Assembly (NCBI GenBank): GCA_036398095.1
Contig: DASWHR010000008.1
Span: forward strand, 1 to 24,591
From: DASWHR01 sp036398095
GTDB taxonomy: Bacteria; Actinomycetota; AC-67
Reading direction: 5' to 3'
DNA: 24,591 bases
Under the pieces are notes generated by a model, which was given only the letters and a program-made list of their open reading frames with translations, was not told the DNA's origin and searched no databases. Shown in pieces: positions 15,475-24,591 of this stretch (positions are counted from its first letter, which is position 1; each line of letters starts with the position of its first letter). The position numbers and the translations under genes were made by a program.

Positions 15475-16133
15475 GCGCGCGCCTTCCCGCCCCGGCCGCG
15501 CACCAGAGCCACGATCAGCGCCACGGCGCCGAGCCCGATCCCGATGATGCCCAGCAGCCGCGCTGTGTCCGCCGAAGAGCCGACGTCGCTGCGCACCGCG
15601 GCGACGCGCTGCTCGACCCGCGGGAACTCACGCTCGATCCGGTCGCCCAGCTCGGCGAGCGACGGATCCTTTTCGGGGAACTGGATCGCCACGGTTTCCT
15701 CGATGCATGCGAACGTCTGCTCGCCGCAGGTGAACGTCGAGTCGAGCTTTTGTCCGTCGTGCGATCCGGCGAACTTGAACGTGTAGTTTCCGGCACGGGT
15801 CGGCAACAGATGGGCGACATACTGGCCCGGCGTGCCGAACCGGCCGACGACGAATGCCGGCTCCAGATCCAGCGTCGTCTTCTGATCGCCGAAGGAGACC
15901 TCGACCTTGATGTCGCCCGCGGCGACGTCGGTCAACGGCTCGCCGCCGCGCGAGAGCGCCAGTTGAACGCTGTTGACGATGCCGGCGTACGCGGGTTCGC
16001 TGCCCCAACCGACGACCATCGAGATCGCTCCGAGCGTGCGACTCTCGTGCGCGAGCGCGGTTCCACCCAGTGCGGCCGATGACCCTGCCAGCGCGGCCGC
16101 GAACACGGCGGCGCGAAGCGCGATCTTCTTCAT
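15471..16133 (-). CDS. Membrane-anchored surface protein with predicted mature N-terminal His
   Basis: A 220-residue protein. Signal peptide 1-28 ends TALA, so the mature chain should begin HESRTLG (His29). A beta-rich external domain spans about 30-150 (VVGWGSEPAYAGIVNSVQLAL, GTPGQYVAHLLPTRAGNYTFKF) with C136 and C143. A helical stalk follows, then a C-terminal TM helix (about 193-212) and a short basic tail. GGGAG 8 nt before the ATG at 16133 fixes the start. I recall similar HExR-starting proteins next to CopC/CopD genes in actinobacteria and Chloroflexi, without a known function. An N-terminal His may form a copper-binding histidine-brace-like site as in CopC. It overlaps copCD by GTGA. 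Confidence 0.84.
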   Translation of the reverse strand: MKKIALRAAVFAAALAGSSAALGGTALAHESRTLGAISMVVGWGSEPAYAGIVNSVQLALSRGGEPLTDVAAGDIKVEVSFGDQKTTLDLEPAFVVGRFGTPGQYVAHLLPTRAGNYTFKFAGSHDGQKLDSTFTCGEQTFACIEETVAIQFPEKDPSLAELGDRIEREFPRVEQRVAAVRSDVGSSADTARLLGIIGIGLGAVALIVALVRGRGGKARA

Positions 16134-16156
16134 ATCGTTTTCTCCCTGTTCTCGTG

Positions 16157-16174
16157 GCGCCGGTACTCCGGCGC
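16157..16174 (-). other. Intercistronic hairpin in the copper operon
   Basis: GCGCCGG (16157-16163) and CCGGCGC (16168-16174) form a perfect 7-bp stem with a 4-nt loop in the 49-bp gap between the four-helix gene and the His-N-terminus gene. Without a T-run it is more likely an RNA-stability or partial attenuation element than a strong terminator. Confidence 0.45.
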
Positions 16175-16182
16175 ACCGTCTG

Positions 16183-16779
16183 CTAGGAGGCGGTGAGAGC
16201 GGGAGGGCCGCGGGCCGGATCGGTCGCGGCGCGCCGCACCCGACGCGGCGGTGTGAACGCACGAGCCGGCAGATCTGCTTGTTGAGGGATGCGGGGGAGC
16301 GCGAAACGATTGCCGCCAAGCGCGTGCGCGAGACGCGAACTCGCCCGGGCCAGCAGCACCATGGCGGCGGCGAGCGTTGCCGCGACGGCGATCTGCAAGC
16401 CGACGCCGACGGCGAGCAGGAGCGGCGATAGATGATGCGGCGGCGCGCCGGCGAAGATGCGCTCGCCGAACTCGAGCGTCACGAACGCCAGCGACTGCGC
16501 CGCGCCGAGTCGCATCGCCGTCGCGCGAATCGACGAGGCCGGGCGCGCAGTGTCGCAAAGGCCGCTCGCGAGCGCGCCCACGACCGAGGCAAGCGCGCAC
16601 GCGACCGCGATCGACTCGATGTGGGGGATCCATGCATGGCCGGTCGCGTGGAGAAGCGCCTGCCGGCGGACCGGGTCGGAGACCAGCAGCCAGTAGTCGA
16701 GCGCGTGAGCGCCGACCAGGCCGGCGACGACGCCGGCGGCCAGGATCGGCGGACGGAGCAGGCTCGGTGCCCGTTTCAT
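16183..16779 (-). CDS. Four-helix membrane protein, first gene of the copper operon
   Basis: A 198-residue membrane protein with helices at about 11-32, 55-75, 92-110 and 117-146. Histidines lie at H25 (GAHALDYW), H44 and H48 (LLHATGHAW), H53, H115 and H116 (PPHHLSPL), several at predicted membrane edges. The C-terminus (from about 150) is Arg/Pro/Ala-rich and probably disordered. The ATG at 16779 has TAGACT 9 nt upstream and no Shine-Dalgarno, so it likely starts the transcript. Similar proteins with a GHxLDY...TGHxY pattern are, as I recall, found near CopC-type genes but are uncharacterised. Metal or heme binding is an inference from the histidines and context. Confidence 0.78.
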   Translation of the reverse strand: MKRAPSLLRPPILAAGVVAGLVGAHALDYWLLVSDPVRRQALLHATGHAWIPHIESIAVACALASVVGALASGLCDTARPASSIRATAMRLGAAQSLAFVTLEFGERIFAGAPPHHLSPLLLAVGVGLQIAVAATLAAAMVLLARASSRLAHALGGNRFALPRIPQQADLPARAFTPPRRVRRAATDPARGPPALTAS

Positions 16780-16788
16780 AGGGTGCCG

Positions 16789-16794
16789 AGTCTA
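16789..16794 (-). promoter_or_regulatory. -10-like box of the copper operon
   Basis: TAGACT on the minus strand ends 9 nt before the ATG at 16779. It overlaps the stop codon (16792-16794) of the small membrane protein upstream. No good -35 is visible. Confidence 0.42.
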
Positions 16795-16938
16795 GCGCGG
16801 CGCTCGCTCGTCTTCCGGCGGCGACCGGTCCTCGGGCGGCCCGGAGCCGCGAAACAGCCGGAAAACGACGATGAACACGACCGGGACCAGAATCAGGAGC
16901 AGGTCGTCGAAGCCGCTGCCGTGCCCGAGGATGATCAC
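16792..16938 (-). CDS. Small single-TM membrane protein (48 aa)
   Basis: A GTG at 16938 opens a 48-residue frame: a short N-terminus (VIILGHGSGFDD), one clear TM helix (about 13-28, LLLILVPVVFIVVFRLF) and a charged Pro/Glu/Asp/Arg tail (GPPEDRSPPEDERAPR). Codons end mostly in G or C. TACACT lies 9 nt upstream of the GTG, like the leaderless boxes of other genes here. It is divergent from guaA, and its stop codon overlaps the promoter box of the next minus-strand gene, so it may be co-transcribed with that operon. A longer frame runs upstream into guaA antisense and is rejected. The function is unknown. Confidence 0.6.
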   Translation of the reverse strand: MIILGHGSGFDDLLLILVPVVFIVVFRLFRGSGPPEDRSPPEDERAPR

Positions 16939-16947
16939 CGTTCGATC

Positions 16948-16953
16948 AGTGTA
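16948..16953 (-). promoter_or_regulatory. -10-like box of the 48-aa membrane protein gene
   Basis: TACACT on the minus strand ends 9 nt before the GTG at 16938. No -35 is evident. Confidence 0.38.
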
Positions 16954-16973
16954 CGCCCGCGACGACGGCTCGA

Positions 16974-17002
16974 TTGCCCGGGATCGTCGCGGCCGGTAGT
17001 CT
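16974..17002 (+). promoter_or_regulatory. guaA promoter (-35 TTGCCC, -10 TAGTCT)
   Basis: TTGCCC (16974-16979) and TAGTCT (16997-17002) are 17 bp apart, and the ATG of guaA follows 8 nt after the -10. Transcription should therefore begin at or within a base or two of the start codon. No riboswitch or attenuator can fit in this leader. Confidence 0.65.
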
Positions 17003-17010
17003 TCGCCCAT

Positions 17011-18551
<1,541 letters not shown>

Positions 18552-18555
<4 letters not shown>

Positions 18556-20498
18556 GCCGCCGGCTCGCCTCGCTGCTCCTTCTTTCCGCTTCGTTCGTCT
18601 TCGTCGCCTCGCCCGCGCAGGCGAAGTCGTTTTCGTTTCCACGCGTGACCGCCGACATCGCCGTGCAGCCCGACGGCTCGTTCACGGTCCGGGAAGAGCG
18701 CACGTTCGACTTCTCGGGCTCGTTCAGCCGCGCATTCATCGAATTTCCGTCGGGCGGGTATCGGATCACCGACGTCGGCGTCGCAGAGCGCGGCGCTGCG
18801 TACGAGCGCGGGAACCGCTATCCAGAGATCCCGGGGCGATTCGCGTTCGAAGAGAGCCCGCGCAACCGGATCGACTGGTTCTACACCGCGACCGACGAAC
18901 AGCGGACGTTCGCGATCACCTACACCGTTCGCGATGCCGTCGTCGCCTACAGCGACGTCGCCGAGCTTTACTGGCAGTTCATCGGCGACGAGTGGGACCA
19001 AGGGACGGGCGAGGCGGTCGCGACGGTGCATCTGCCGGCCGGCGCGACGCGCGAACAGGTCCGCGCGTGGGGTCACGGCCCGCTCGAAGGAGAGGTCGAA
19101 ATTCTCGACGCGGCCACGATCGTCTGGAGGGTTCGCAACCTGCGGCCGAAGACGTTCATGGAGGGTCGCGTGGCGTTCCCGGCGTCGCTGGTGCCGTCCG
19201 CTCCGCGATCGTCGGAGGCGCGGCTGCCGGTGATCCTGGCCGAAGAGCAGCAATGGGCCGATGACGCCAACCGCGCCCGCGCGGTCGCGCGGTTCTGGAA
19301 CATCGCCTCGCCGGTCGCGGCGATGCTGGCCTTTGCGGTCTTCCTCTTCTTGTTCTTTCGGTACGGCAAAGAGCCGGACACGCCGCGCGTCGGCCGCTAC
19401 CTGCGCGAGCCGCCGGCCGACTATTCGCCCGCGATCCTGGGCTATCTGATGCGCTTCGGGCGCAGCAAGCCGGTGGACATGGCCGCGACGCTGATGGATC
19501 TGGCACGGCGCGGCCATCTGCAGATCGACGAGATCCGAGAAGAAGAGGGACTGATCTTCAAAAAGCCCGAGTATCACTATGCGATCACCCGGACGGGCGC
19601 GACCCGCGATGCCGTGACACCCTATGAACGCGAAGTCTTGGAGATGCTCGAGCGCGCATCGGCCGGGGACAGCGTCGTGCGCGAAGACGAGCTGAAGAAG
19701 TGGGCGAAGGCGAATCCATCGAGCGCGCAAAAGCATTTCACCGATTTCAAGGAAAAGGTTCGCGAAGACGCGAGGATGCGCGGCCTGCTCGAGCCGCGCG
19801 TCGGCGTGATGGTATGGAACGCCATCGCCGCGGCGGCCGCCGGCGCGGTGACGATGGGGGCGCTGAGTCGCCAGATCGGCGAATCGGCCGCGGGGGTCGT
19901 ACCCGGCGTCGTTTTCCTGATCGTCGGCATGTTCTTGGTCCGGGAGAGCCGGATGCTGGGACTGTTGATGATCGGACTCGCCGGAATCGGGGTGGCGGCG
20001 CTCGCCGCCGCCGACGCGTGGATCTATGCGCCGGGCGCGCTGGCGGGGCTGGTGATGATCATCGTCGTGGCGGGGCTCACGCCGCTGCTGCAGCGGCGAA
20101 CCAGCGCCGGCGCGATGCAGCACCGCGGATGGCGGGCGTTCCGGCGGTTCCTGAAGGAAGGCTCGCGCATGGAGGAAAAGCGGCCCGGCGCGGTTGTGTT
20201 GTGGGAGAAGTACCTGGTCTATGCGATCCCGCTCGGTGTCGCCGACGAGGTTGTGAAGGCGATGGAGGTGCAGGCTCCCGAGGTCGCGCAGCAGATCGGC
20301 TGGTACCACCCGGTCGTCGGTGGCCACGGTGACGGCGGCCGGTCCTTCGCTTCGTCGTTCGGCTCGTTCACCGATGCATTCACCGCGTCGGCAACGGCCG
20401 CGTTTTCCACCGCCCCGTCGAGCGGAGGCGGCAGCGGAGGCGGATTCTCGGGCGGAGGCGGAGGCGGCGGAGGTGGCGGAGGCGGCGGCGCCAGCTAG
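18552..20498 (+). CDS. DUF2207 family membrane protein with Gly-rich C-terminus
   Basis: A 648-residue protein. Signal peptide 1-24 ends PAQA. The external DUF2207 beta domain (about 28-240) includes VQPDGSFTVREERTFDFSGSF, DWFYTATDEQRTFAITYTV and YWQFIGDEWD. A TM helix lies at 252-270, then FFRYGKEPDTPRVGRYLREPPADYSPAILGYL-type sequence typical of DUF2207 proteins and a cytoplasmic part (to about 418) with winged-helix-like segments. Two to three more helices lie at about 445-511, then LWEKYLVYAIPLGVA. The chain ends in a Ser/Gly-rich tail with a run of glycines (about 625-648), also usual for this family. The ATG at 18552 overlaps the guaA stop, which indicates coupling. The function of DUF2207 proteins is not known; a role in the envelope is assumed from topology. 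Confidence 0.92.
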
Positions 20499-20502
20499 TT
20501 AC

Positions 20503-22029
20503 TCAACCGCCGCTCGTCGGCACGAGACGGTAGACGCGAACGAGGGGGATTCCGGCGACGCGAACCTCGTGTAGGGGTTCGCGATCGCGATAGGCGCGCC
20601 AGATCTCGTCGTAGCGGCCGGTCTGGAGGCTGGAGAAGTAGAACAGCACCACGTCGGGCCGCGGGCCGCCCGGCGTCATCAAACTGCTTTCTTCGATGCG
20701 GATGGTGCGTCCCTCGTAGAAGCTGTCGAAGGGGGCGAGGCGGGTCGATGCGACGGTTGCGCCCGATAGGTCGGGCATGCGGTGAAGCGCACGGGCGGCC
20801 TCGTCAAGGCCGTCGCCCCATCCGACGGTCAAGACATGCTTTGCCGTCACCGGTCCGCCGGCGGCCCAGTTGTAGGACTCTTGCTCATACGGATGCAGCG
20901 CGAGTCCGGGGGCCGCGTGCAGCGCCAGCAGCGCGGCGACTGCGGCCGCGCCGACGGCTCGGGTGCGGCCGCGGAGCAGGTGCGCGATCCCGATGCCGGC
21001 CGCCAGGGACGCGAGCCCGTAGCCGGGCAGGCCGTATCGGTCTCCCTTCTTGGCTCCGATCGTCATCATCGCGACGAAGCCCAGCGCGAGCGCCAGGAGC
21101 CGCAGCGTGTCGCGCGCGGCCGGCTGCGTCGCTCGGCGTCGCACCGCCCAGACGCCGGTTGCGATCACGGCCGGCAGCGTCACGATGGTCGCTCGCCAGA
21201 TGAACGCGACCGGATAGAACAGCGGACCGGGATCGCGAACCTGGCGGCCCAGGAAGAATGCGTCGCCGGCGTCGGCGGCGCCCTTGCCGGCGCTGGAGAT
21301 CAGTAGCGCCGCCGGCTTCCACGGCCACACCCAGATGACCGGCCATGCTGCGACGAAGACGGCGACGGCCGGCCAGAGCCAGTGCAGGAATCGAGCCTTG
21401 ATGCCTCCGCCGTCGCGCCACAGCAACACCAACGTGGCCGGGACCAGAAACGCCGACGGCTGCTTGGTGAGGAACGCGACGCCGGCTAACACGCCGCTGA
21501 TTCGAACCCAGCCGCGATCGTTCAGGTGCAGCCCGCGCATCAACGCCAGCAGGCTCGCGGCCATCGCCGCCGTCAGCAGCCCGTCCAGGTGCAGCACGCG
21601 CTGGTTTGCGATCAGGAACGGATCGAACGCGAGCAGCAACGCGCCCGCCGATCCGGCGAAGAGGCCGAACAGGGCGGCGGCGAGCCACCACACCAGCACC
21701 AGCAGGCCCACGTCGGCCACGGCCATCGCGATGCGGGCGCGCGCGTAGCGGTCGCGAAGCGGCGCGTTGTCGGGGAGTGTTTTTTGTGCGAGCCCGCCGA
21801 TCCACATCGTGGTCACGCCCGGATGACCGCTTGCCCACGCGTCGCCCAGGCGTCCGTCGAAGACCGCGTCGACGAAGTTCGCGCTCCGGTCGATCCAGAG
21901 CGTCTCGTCGATGGTGATCGCCTCGGACGGATTCGCCGCGCGCGGCACGAGCGCCGCGAACGCGACGAGCAGGATCAGCAGCCGGCGCAGCGCGCGGCTC
22001 GGTTTCGCGGCGATCGTGGATGCGGCCAT
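20503..22029 (-). CDS. GT39-type membrane glycosyltransferase (PMT / ArnT-like)
   Basis: A 508-residue protein with about ten or more hydrophobic helices. The first external loop after helix 1 contains D41-E42 (TIDETLWIDRSANF), the acidic pair typical of the PMT/ArnT (GT-C fold) group, and HPGVTTMWIGG follows. FDPFLIANQRVLHLDGLL and KQPSAFL also fit this superfamily. A soluble C-terminal part (about 385-508) lies outside. Such enzymes move a sugar from a polyprenyl-phosphate carrier to protein or to an envelope lipid or glycan on the outer side; the acceptor is unknown here. It converges on the DUF2207 gene with a 4-bp gap and diverges from the helicase gene. ATG 22029 is supported by TATGAT 14 nt upstream. 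Confidence 0.88.
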   Translation of the reverse strand: MAASTIAAKPSRALRRLLILLVAFAALVPRAANPSEAITIDETLWIDRSANFVDAVFDGRLGDAWASGHPGVTTMWIGGLAQKTLPDNAPLRDRYARARIAMAVADVGLLVLVWWLAAALFGLFAGSAGALLLAFDPFLIANQRVLHLDGLLTAAMAASLLALMRGLHLNDRGWVRISGVLAGVAFLTKQPSAFLVPATLVLLWRDGGGIKARFLHWLWPAVAVFVAAWPVIWVWPWKPAALLISSAGKGAADAGDAFFLGRQVRDPGPLFYPVAFIWRATIVTLPAVIATGVWAVRRRATQPAARDTLRLLALALGFVAMMTIGAKKGDRYGLPGYGLASLAAGIGIAHLLRGRTRAVGAAAVAALLALHAAPGLALHPYEQESYNWAAGGPVTAKHVLTVGWGDGLDEAARALHRMPDLSGATVASTRLAPFDSFYEGRTIRIEESSLMTPGGPRPDVVLFYFSSLQTGRYDEIWRAYRDREPLHEVRVAGIPLVRVYRLVPTSGG

Positions 22030-22043
22030 CGCGGGTCGGCGCG

Positions 22044-22055
22044 ATCATAGATAAT
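22044..22055. promoter_or_regulatory. Divergent back-to-back -10 boxes (GT39 gene / pcrA)
   Basis: On the plus strand GATAAT (22050-22055) ends 7 nt before ATG 22063. On the minus strand TATGAT (22049-22044) lies 14 nt before ATG 22029. The two boxes are directly adjacent in a 33-bp intergenic region, so the -35 region of each promoter falls within the neighbouring gene's start region and the two cannot easily be occupied at once. Confidence 0.5.
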
Positions 22056-22062
22056 GCCGGTC

Positions 22063-24249
22063 ATGGAATCCGTATCCGCGGCCGCGGGGCCGCTCGACCT
22101 GCTTGCCGACCTCAATCCGCCGCAGCGGGATGCGGTTGCGCACGGCGACGGTCCGCTGCTGGTCGTTGCCGGCGCGGGCAGCGGCAAGACCAAGGTGATC
22201 ACCAACCGGATCGCCTACCTGATCCGCGAGAGGCACGAGTCGCCGTTTTCGATCCTTGCGATCACCTTTACCAACAAGGCGGCGGCCGAGATGAAAGAGC
22301 GCGTCGGCCGCTTGGTCGGCGAGCGGCTCGGCAACGCGATGTGGGTGATGACGTTTCATTCAGCCTGCGCGCGCATCCTGCGACGCGAAGCCGCCCGGCT
22401 GGGCTACACGTCCTCGTTCACGATCTACGACGCCTCCGACTCCGAGCGGCTCGTGCGGTTCTGCATGGACGATCTCGACATCGATTCCCGGCGGTTCACG
22501 CCCCGGCAGATCCACAATGCGATCGGAAAGCTCAAAGACGATCTGGTGGACGAAGACCTGTTCGCCGAACGCGCATCCTCGTACGTCGAACGGGCGATCA
22601 GCGACGTCTACCGCGCGTACCAAGCGCGGCTGCGCAAGGCCAACGCGATGGACTTCGACGATCTGATCTTCAACGTCGTCCATCTGTTCCGGCTCTTCCC
22701 CGACGTGCTCACCGCACACCAAGACCGCTTCAAGCACATCCTGGTGGACGAGTTCCAGGATACGAATGCGGCGCAGTTCCGGCTGATCGCGATGCTGGCC
22801 GGCCGGGACCGCAACATCTGCGCCGTCGGCGACTTGGACCAGTCGATCTACAAATTCCGCGGCGCCGACTTCCGCAACGTCATGAAGTTCGAGGAAGAGT
22901 TTCCCGACACGCGCGTGATCACGCTCGAGCAGAACTACCGGTCCACGCAGACGATCTTGGCGGCGGCGAACGCGGTGATCGAGAACAACCGCATGCGCAA
23001 GCCGAAGAACCTGTGGACCGACACGGGCGGCGGCGACAAGATCGTCCGGTACCTCGGCGACGACGAGCACGACGAGTCCATCTGGATCTCGCGCGAGATC
23101 GAGCGGCTCCGCGAAGACGAGGGATACGCATTCCGCGAGATCGCGATCTTCTACCGCACCAATGCGCAATCGCGCGTGCTGGAAGAGATCTTCATGCGCT
23201 ACGGCATGCCCTACAAGGTGATCGGCTCGCTCAGATTCTACGACCGCAAAGAGATCAAGGACGCGATCGCATACTTGCGCGTGTTGATCAATCCGGCGGA
23301 CGAGGTATCGCTCAAGCGCATCATCAACGTGCCCAAGCGCGGCGTCGGCGAGCAGACCGTCGCCGCGTTGGAGCGGTTCGCGTCCGCCCAGGAGATTCCG
23401 CTCGGCGTCGCGATCGACCGCGTCGACGAGATCGAAGACTTGCAGAACCGCGCGCGCAGCGGCGTCGGCGAGGTCGCCGGCGTCTTGTCGATGGTCCGCG
23501 ATCGGGTCGAGCGGAGCGACGGCGTCGCGGAAATCCTGGAGGCGACCCTGGAACGCTCGGGCTACGTTGCCGAGCTGGAGTCCGAACGCTCGATCGAAGC
23601 ACTCGGCCGCGTCGAGAACCTCAAGGAGCTGATCGGCGTCGCGCGCGAGTTCGACGAAGCCAACCCCGATCTGGGTCTGCGCGAGTTCTTGGAGCAGGTC
23701 TCGCTGGTGTCCGACACCGACGAGCTGGAAGACGAGTCGGGCGCGGTCACGATGATGACCGTCCATATCGCCAAGGGCTTGGAGTTTCCGGCCGTCTTCA
23801 TCGTCGGCTTGGAGGACGGCGTGTTCCCGCACGCGCGTTCGATGGCGGATCCCGACGAGCTGGAAGAGGAACGCCGCCTCATCTATGTCGGGATCACGCG
23901 CGCGAAGAAGCGGCTGTACCTGACGCATGCGTTCAGCCGAAGCCTGTGGGGCGGCAGCAACTACAACCCGCCCTCTCGCTTCCTGCACGAGATCCCGACC
24001 GAGCTGATCGAACCGGCCGGCCGGGATGCCGGCACGAGCGGGACTCGCGTGGCGGCCCGTCCGGCGCCCGAATCGAAAGGCGGCACGCTGCTCAGCGTCG
24101 CCGTCGGCGACGAGGTCTACCACGAGGTCTTCGGCAAAGGCATCGTCAGCGCGGTGTCCGGCACGGGCGGCAACGCCGAGGCAACCATCGAATTCCCCGC
24201 CGGCCCCAAGCGCCTCCTTCTCGCCTACGCCCCCCTCCAAAAGACCTGA
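22063..24249 (+). CDS. pcrA: ATP-dependent 3'-5' DNA helicase, PcrA/UvrD family
   Basis: A 728-residue superfamily 1A helicase. In order: Q-motif LNPPQRDAV, Walker A AGAGSGKT (36-43), motif Ia ITFTNKAAAEM, motif Ib MTFHSACARILR, Walker B DEFQD (229-233), motif III GDLDQSIYKFRGAD, motif IV LEQNYRST, motif V TVHIAKGLEFPAVFIVGLEDG and motif VI RRLIYVGITRAKKRL. The C-terminal GDEVYHEVFGKGIVSAVSG segment is the Tudor-like domain that in PcrA contacts RNA polymerase. The role is nucleotide-excision repair, removal of stalled polymerase and replication support. The ATG at 22063 is preferred to 22054 because GATAAT lies 7 nt upstream and overlaps the first ATG. It is complete and typical. Confidence 0.97.
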   Translation: MESVSAAAGPLDLLADLNPPQRDAVAHGDGPLLVVAGAGSGKTKVITNRIAYLIRERHESPFSILAITFTNKAAAEMKERVGRLVGERLGNAMWVMTFHSACARILRREAARLGYTSSFTIYDASDSERLVRFCMDDLDIDSRRFTPRQIHNAIGKLKDDLVDEDLFAERASSYVERAISDVYRAYQARLRKANAMDFDDLIFNVVHLFRLFPDVLTAHQDRFKHILVDEFQDTNAAQFRLIAMLAGRDRNICAVGDLDQSIYKFRGADFRNVMKFEEEFPDTRVITLEQNYRSTQTILAAANAVIENNRMRKPKNLWTDTGGGDKIVRYLGDDEHDESIWISREIERLREDEGYAFREIAIFYRTNAQSRVLEEIFMRYGMPYKVIGSLRFYDRKEIKDAIAYLRVLINPADEVSLKRIINVPKRGVGEQTVAALERFASAQEIPLGVAIDRVDEIEDLQNRARSGVGEVAGVLSMVRDRVERSDGVAEILEATLERSGYVAELESERSIEALGRVENLKELIGVAREFDEANPDLGLREFLEQVSLVSDTDELEDESGAVTMMTVHIAKGLEFPAVFIVGLEDGVFPHARSMADPDELEEERRLIYVGITRAKKRLYLTHAFSRSLWGGSNYNPPSRFLHEIPTELIEPAGRDAGTSGTRVAARPAPESKGGTLLSVAVGDEVYHEVFGKGIVSAVSGTGGNAEATIEFPAGPKRLLLAYAPLQKT

Positions 24250-24272
24250 CCCGGTCCCGGCTTTCTTGCGCG

Positions 24273-24591
24273 TTATGCCGCGACGACTTCGACGGTGATC
24301 TCTCCGTGGGACCCGCCGATTCGCTTGTGTAGGCCGTCACCGAGGACCACAACGAAGCGGTGCATCCCCGGCTCGAGCCCATCGACCACGACCGGATTGT
24401 CGGTCGAATGGATGATTCCTTCCTCTGTGGGAATGACGGCCCCCGGCGCCACGGGGTCTCGATCGACGAAGACGTGATAGTGGCCGGTCGTTCCGGACGT
24501 GTCTCCGTCGGCCGCGACGATCGTGAACCCCGCGGGCGGGGTCAATCGCAATTCGACCGAGTCGCCGGTGACTCTGCTATCGGCGATGACG
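24273..24591 (-). CDS. DUF4399-like protein, 5' end cut by the window edge
   Basis: The minus-strand frame ends with TAA-proximal residues EITVEVVAA at 24273 and stays open to the last base, giving at least 105 residues. The visible part is a beta domain with VELRLTPPAGFTIV, GTTGHYHVFVDRDPV, GLEPGMHRFVVVLGDG and KRIGGSHGEITVEVV. This matches the GHxHxxxD ... LxPGxHxxxxxLxDG pattern of DUF4399-like domains and is related in style to the lipoprotein at 13040-13471. Any signal peptide or lipobox lies outside the window. Its stop is 23 bp from the convergent helicase stop. The function is unknown; the histidines could bind metal. Confidence 0.82.
   Translation of the reverse strand, partial: VIADSRVTGDSVELRLTPPAGFTIVAADGDTSGTTGHYHVFVDRDPVAPGAVIPTEEGIIHSTDNPVVVDGLEPGMHRFVVVLGDGLHKRIGGSHGEITVEVVAA

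Noticed and set aside
16432..17010. N-terminal extension of GuaA
   Set aside because: The family sequence starts at 17011 with a good promoter 8 nt upstream; the extension is antisense to a membrane protein gene and low in complexity.
20415..20490. GGC/GGA-rich repeat region as a possible repeat array
   Set aside because: It simply encodes the Gly-rich C-terminal tail usual for DUF2207 proteins; no spacers or dyad structure.
22360..24240. Minus-strand frame (626 codons) opposite pcrA
   Set aside because: Shadow frame with no recognisable domain.
22020..24332. Plus-strand frame (770 codons) overlapping pcrA in another phase
   Set aside because: The other phase contains every SF1 helicase motif in order; this one is Arg-rich and motif-free.

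Overview
The window is GC-rich bacterial DNA with very high GC at third codon positions and densely packed genes. It most resembles a member of the Actinomycetota, probably a deep or uncultured lineage. The grounds are a GuaB3-type IMP dehydrogenase relative, a perfect CIRCE element in front of groES, a groES / guaB3 / guaA order that echoes the groES-groEL1-guaB2-guaB3-guaA neighbourhood of Mycobacterium tuberculosis (Rv3418c to Rv3396c), and many apparently leaderless genes. The assignment is an inference; no rRNA or tRNA is present to fix it.

Layout. Positions 1-78 hold the 3' end of an unidentified gene. A minus-strand pair (95-2264) encodes an amidohydrolase and a kynureninase-like class V aminotransferase. 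A secreted trypsin (2410-3204) reads away from it. Then come groES with its promoter, CIRCE operator and terminator (3253-3707), a large membrane protein with an extracellular beta domain and a long acidic cytoplasmic tail (3722-5902), and guaB3 (6042-7205). Positions 7349-10142 are a translationally coupled trio: a soluble GAF-PAS histidine kinase, a seven-helix histidine-rich membrane protein and a single-domain response regulator. A metzincin-like lipoprotein (10179-11012) ends on the same CTAG as a six-gene minus-strand operon (16779 down to 11009). In order of transcription the operon encodes a four-helix membrane protein, a membrane-anchored protein whose mature form should begin with His, a CopC-CopD fusion, a small lipoprotein, an orphan LivK-type binding protein and a double-anchored surface protein. 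A 48-residue membrane protein lies divergent to guaA. guaA (17011-18555) is coupled to a DUF2207 protein (to 20498). A GT39-type membrane glycosyltransferase (minus) and a PcrA/UvrD helicase (plus) diverge from a 33-bp promoter region. The window ends in a truncated DUF4399-like gene.

How the genes work together. GuaB3 and GuaA would act in the IMP to XMP to GMP branch. The HK / 7TM / RR trio looks like a self-contained sensory module whose output is elsewhere. The 16779-11009 operon is best read as an envelope copper-handling or copper-sensing cassette with several uncharacterised partners, and together with the trio it is the most promising place for undescribed biology. Seven genes lacking a Shine-Dalgarno sequence carry a TAnnnT-like box 6-9 nt before the start codon, while most operon-internal genes and groES have good Shine-Dalgarno sites. 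No mobile elements, CRISPR arrays, tRNAs or rRNAs were seen, and no non-coding stretch exceeds about 150 bp.
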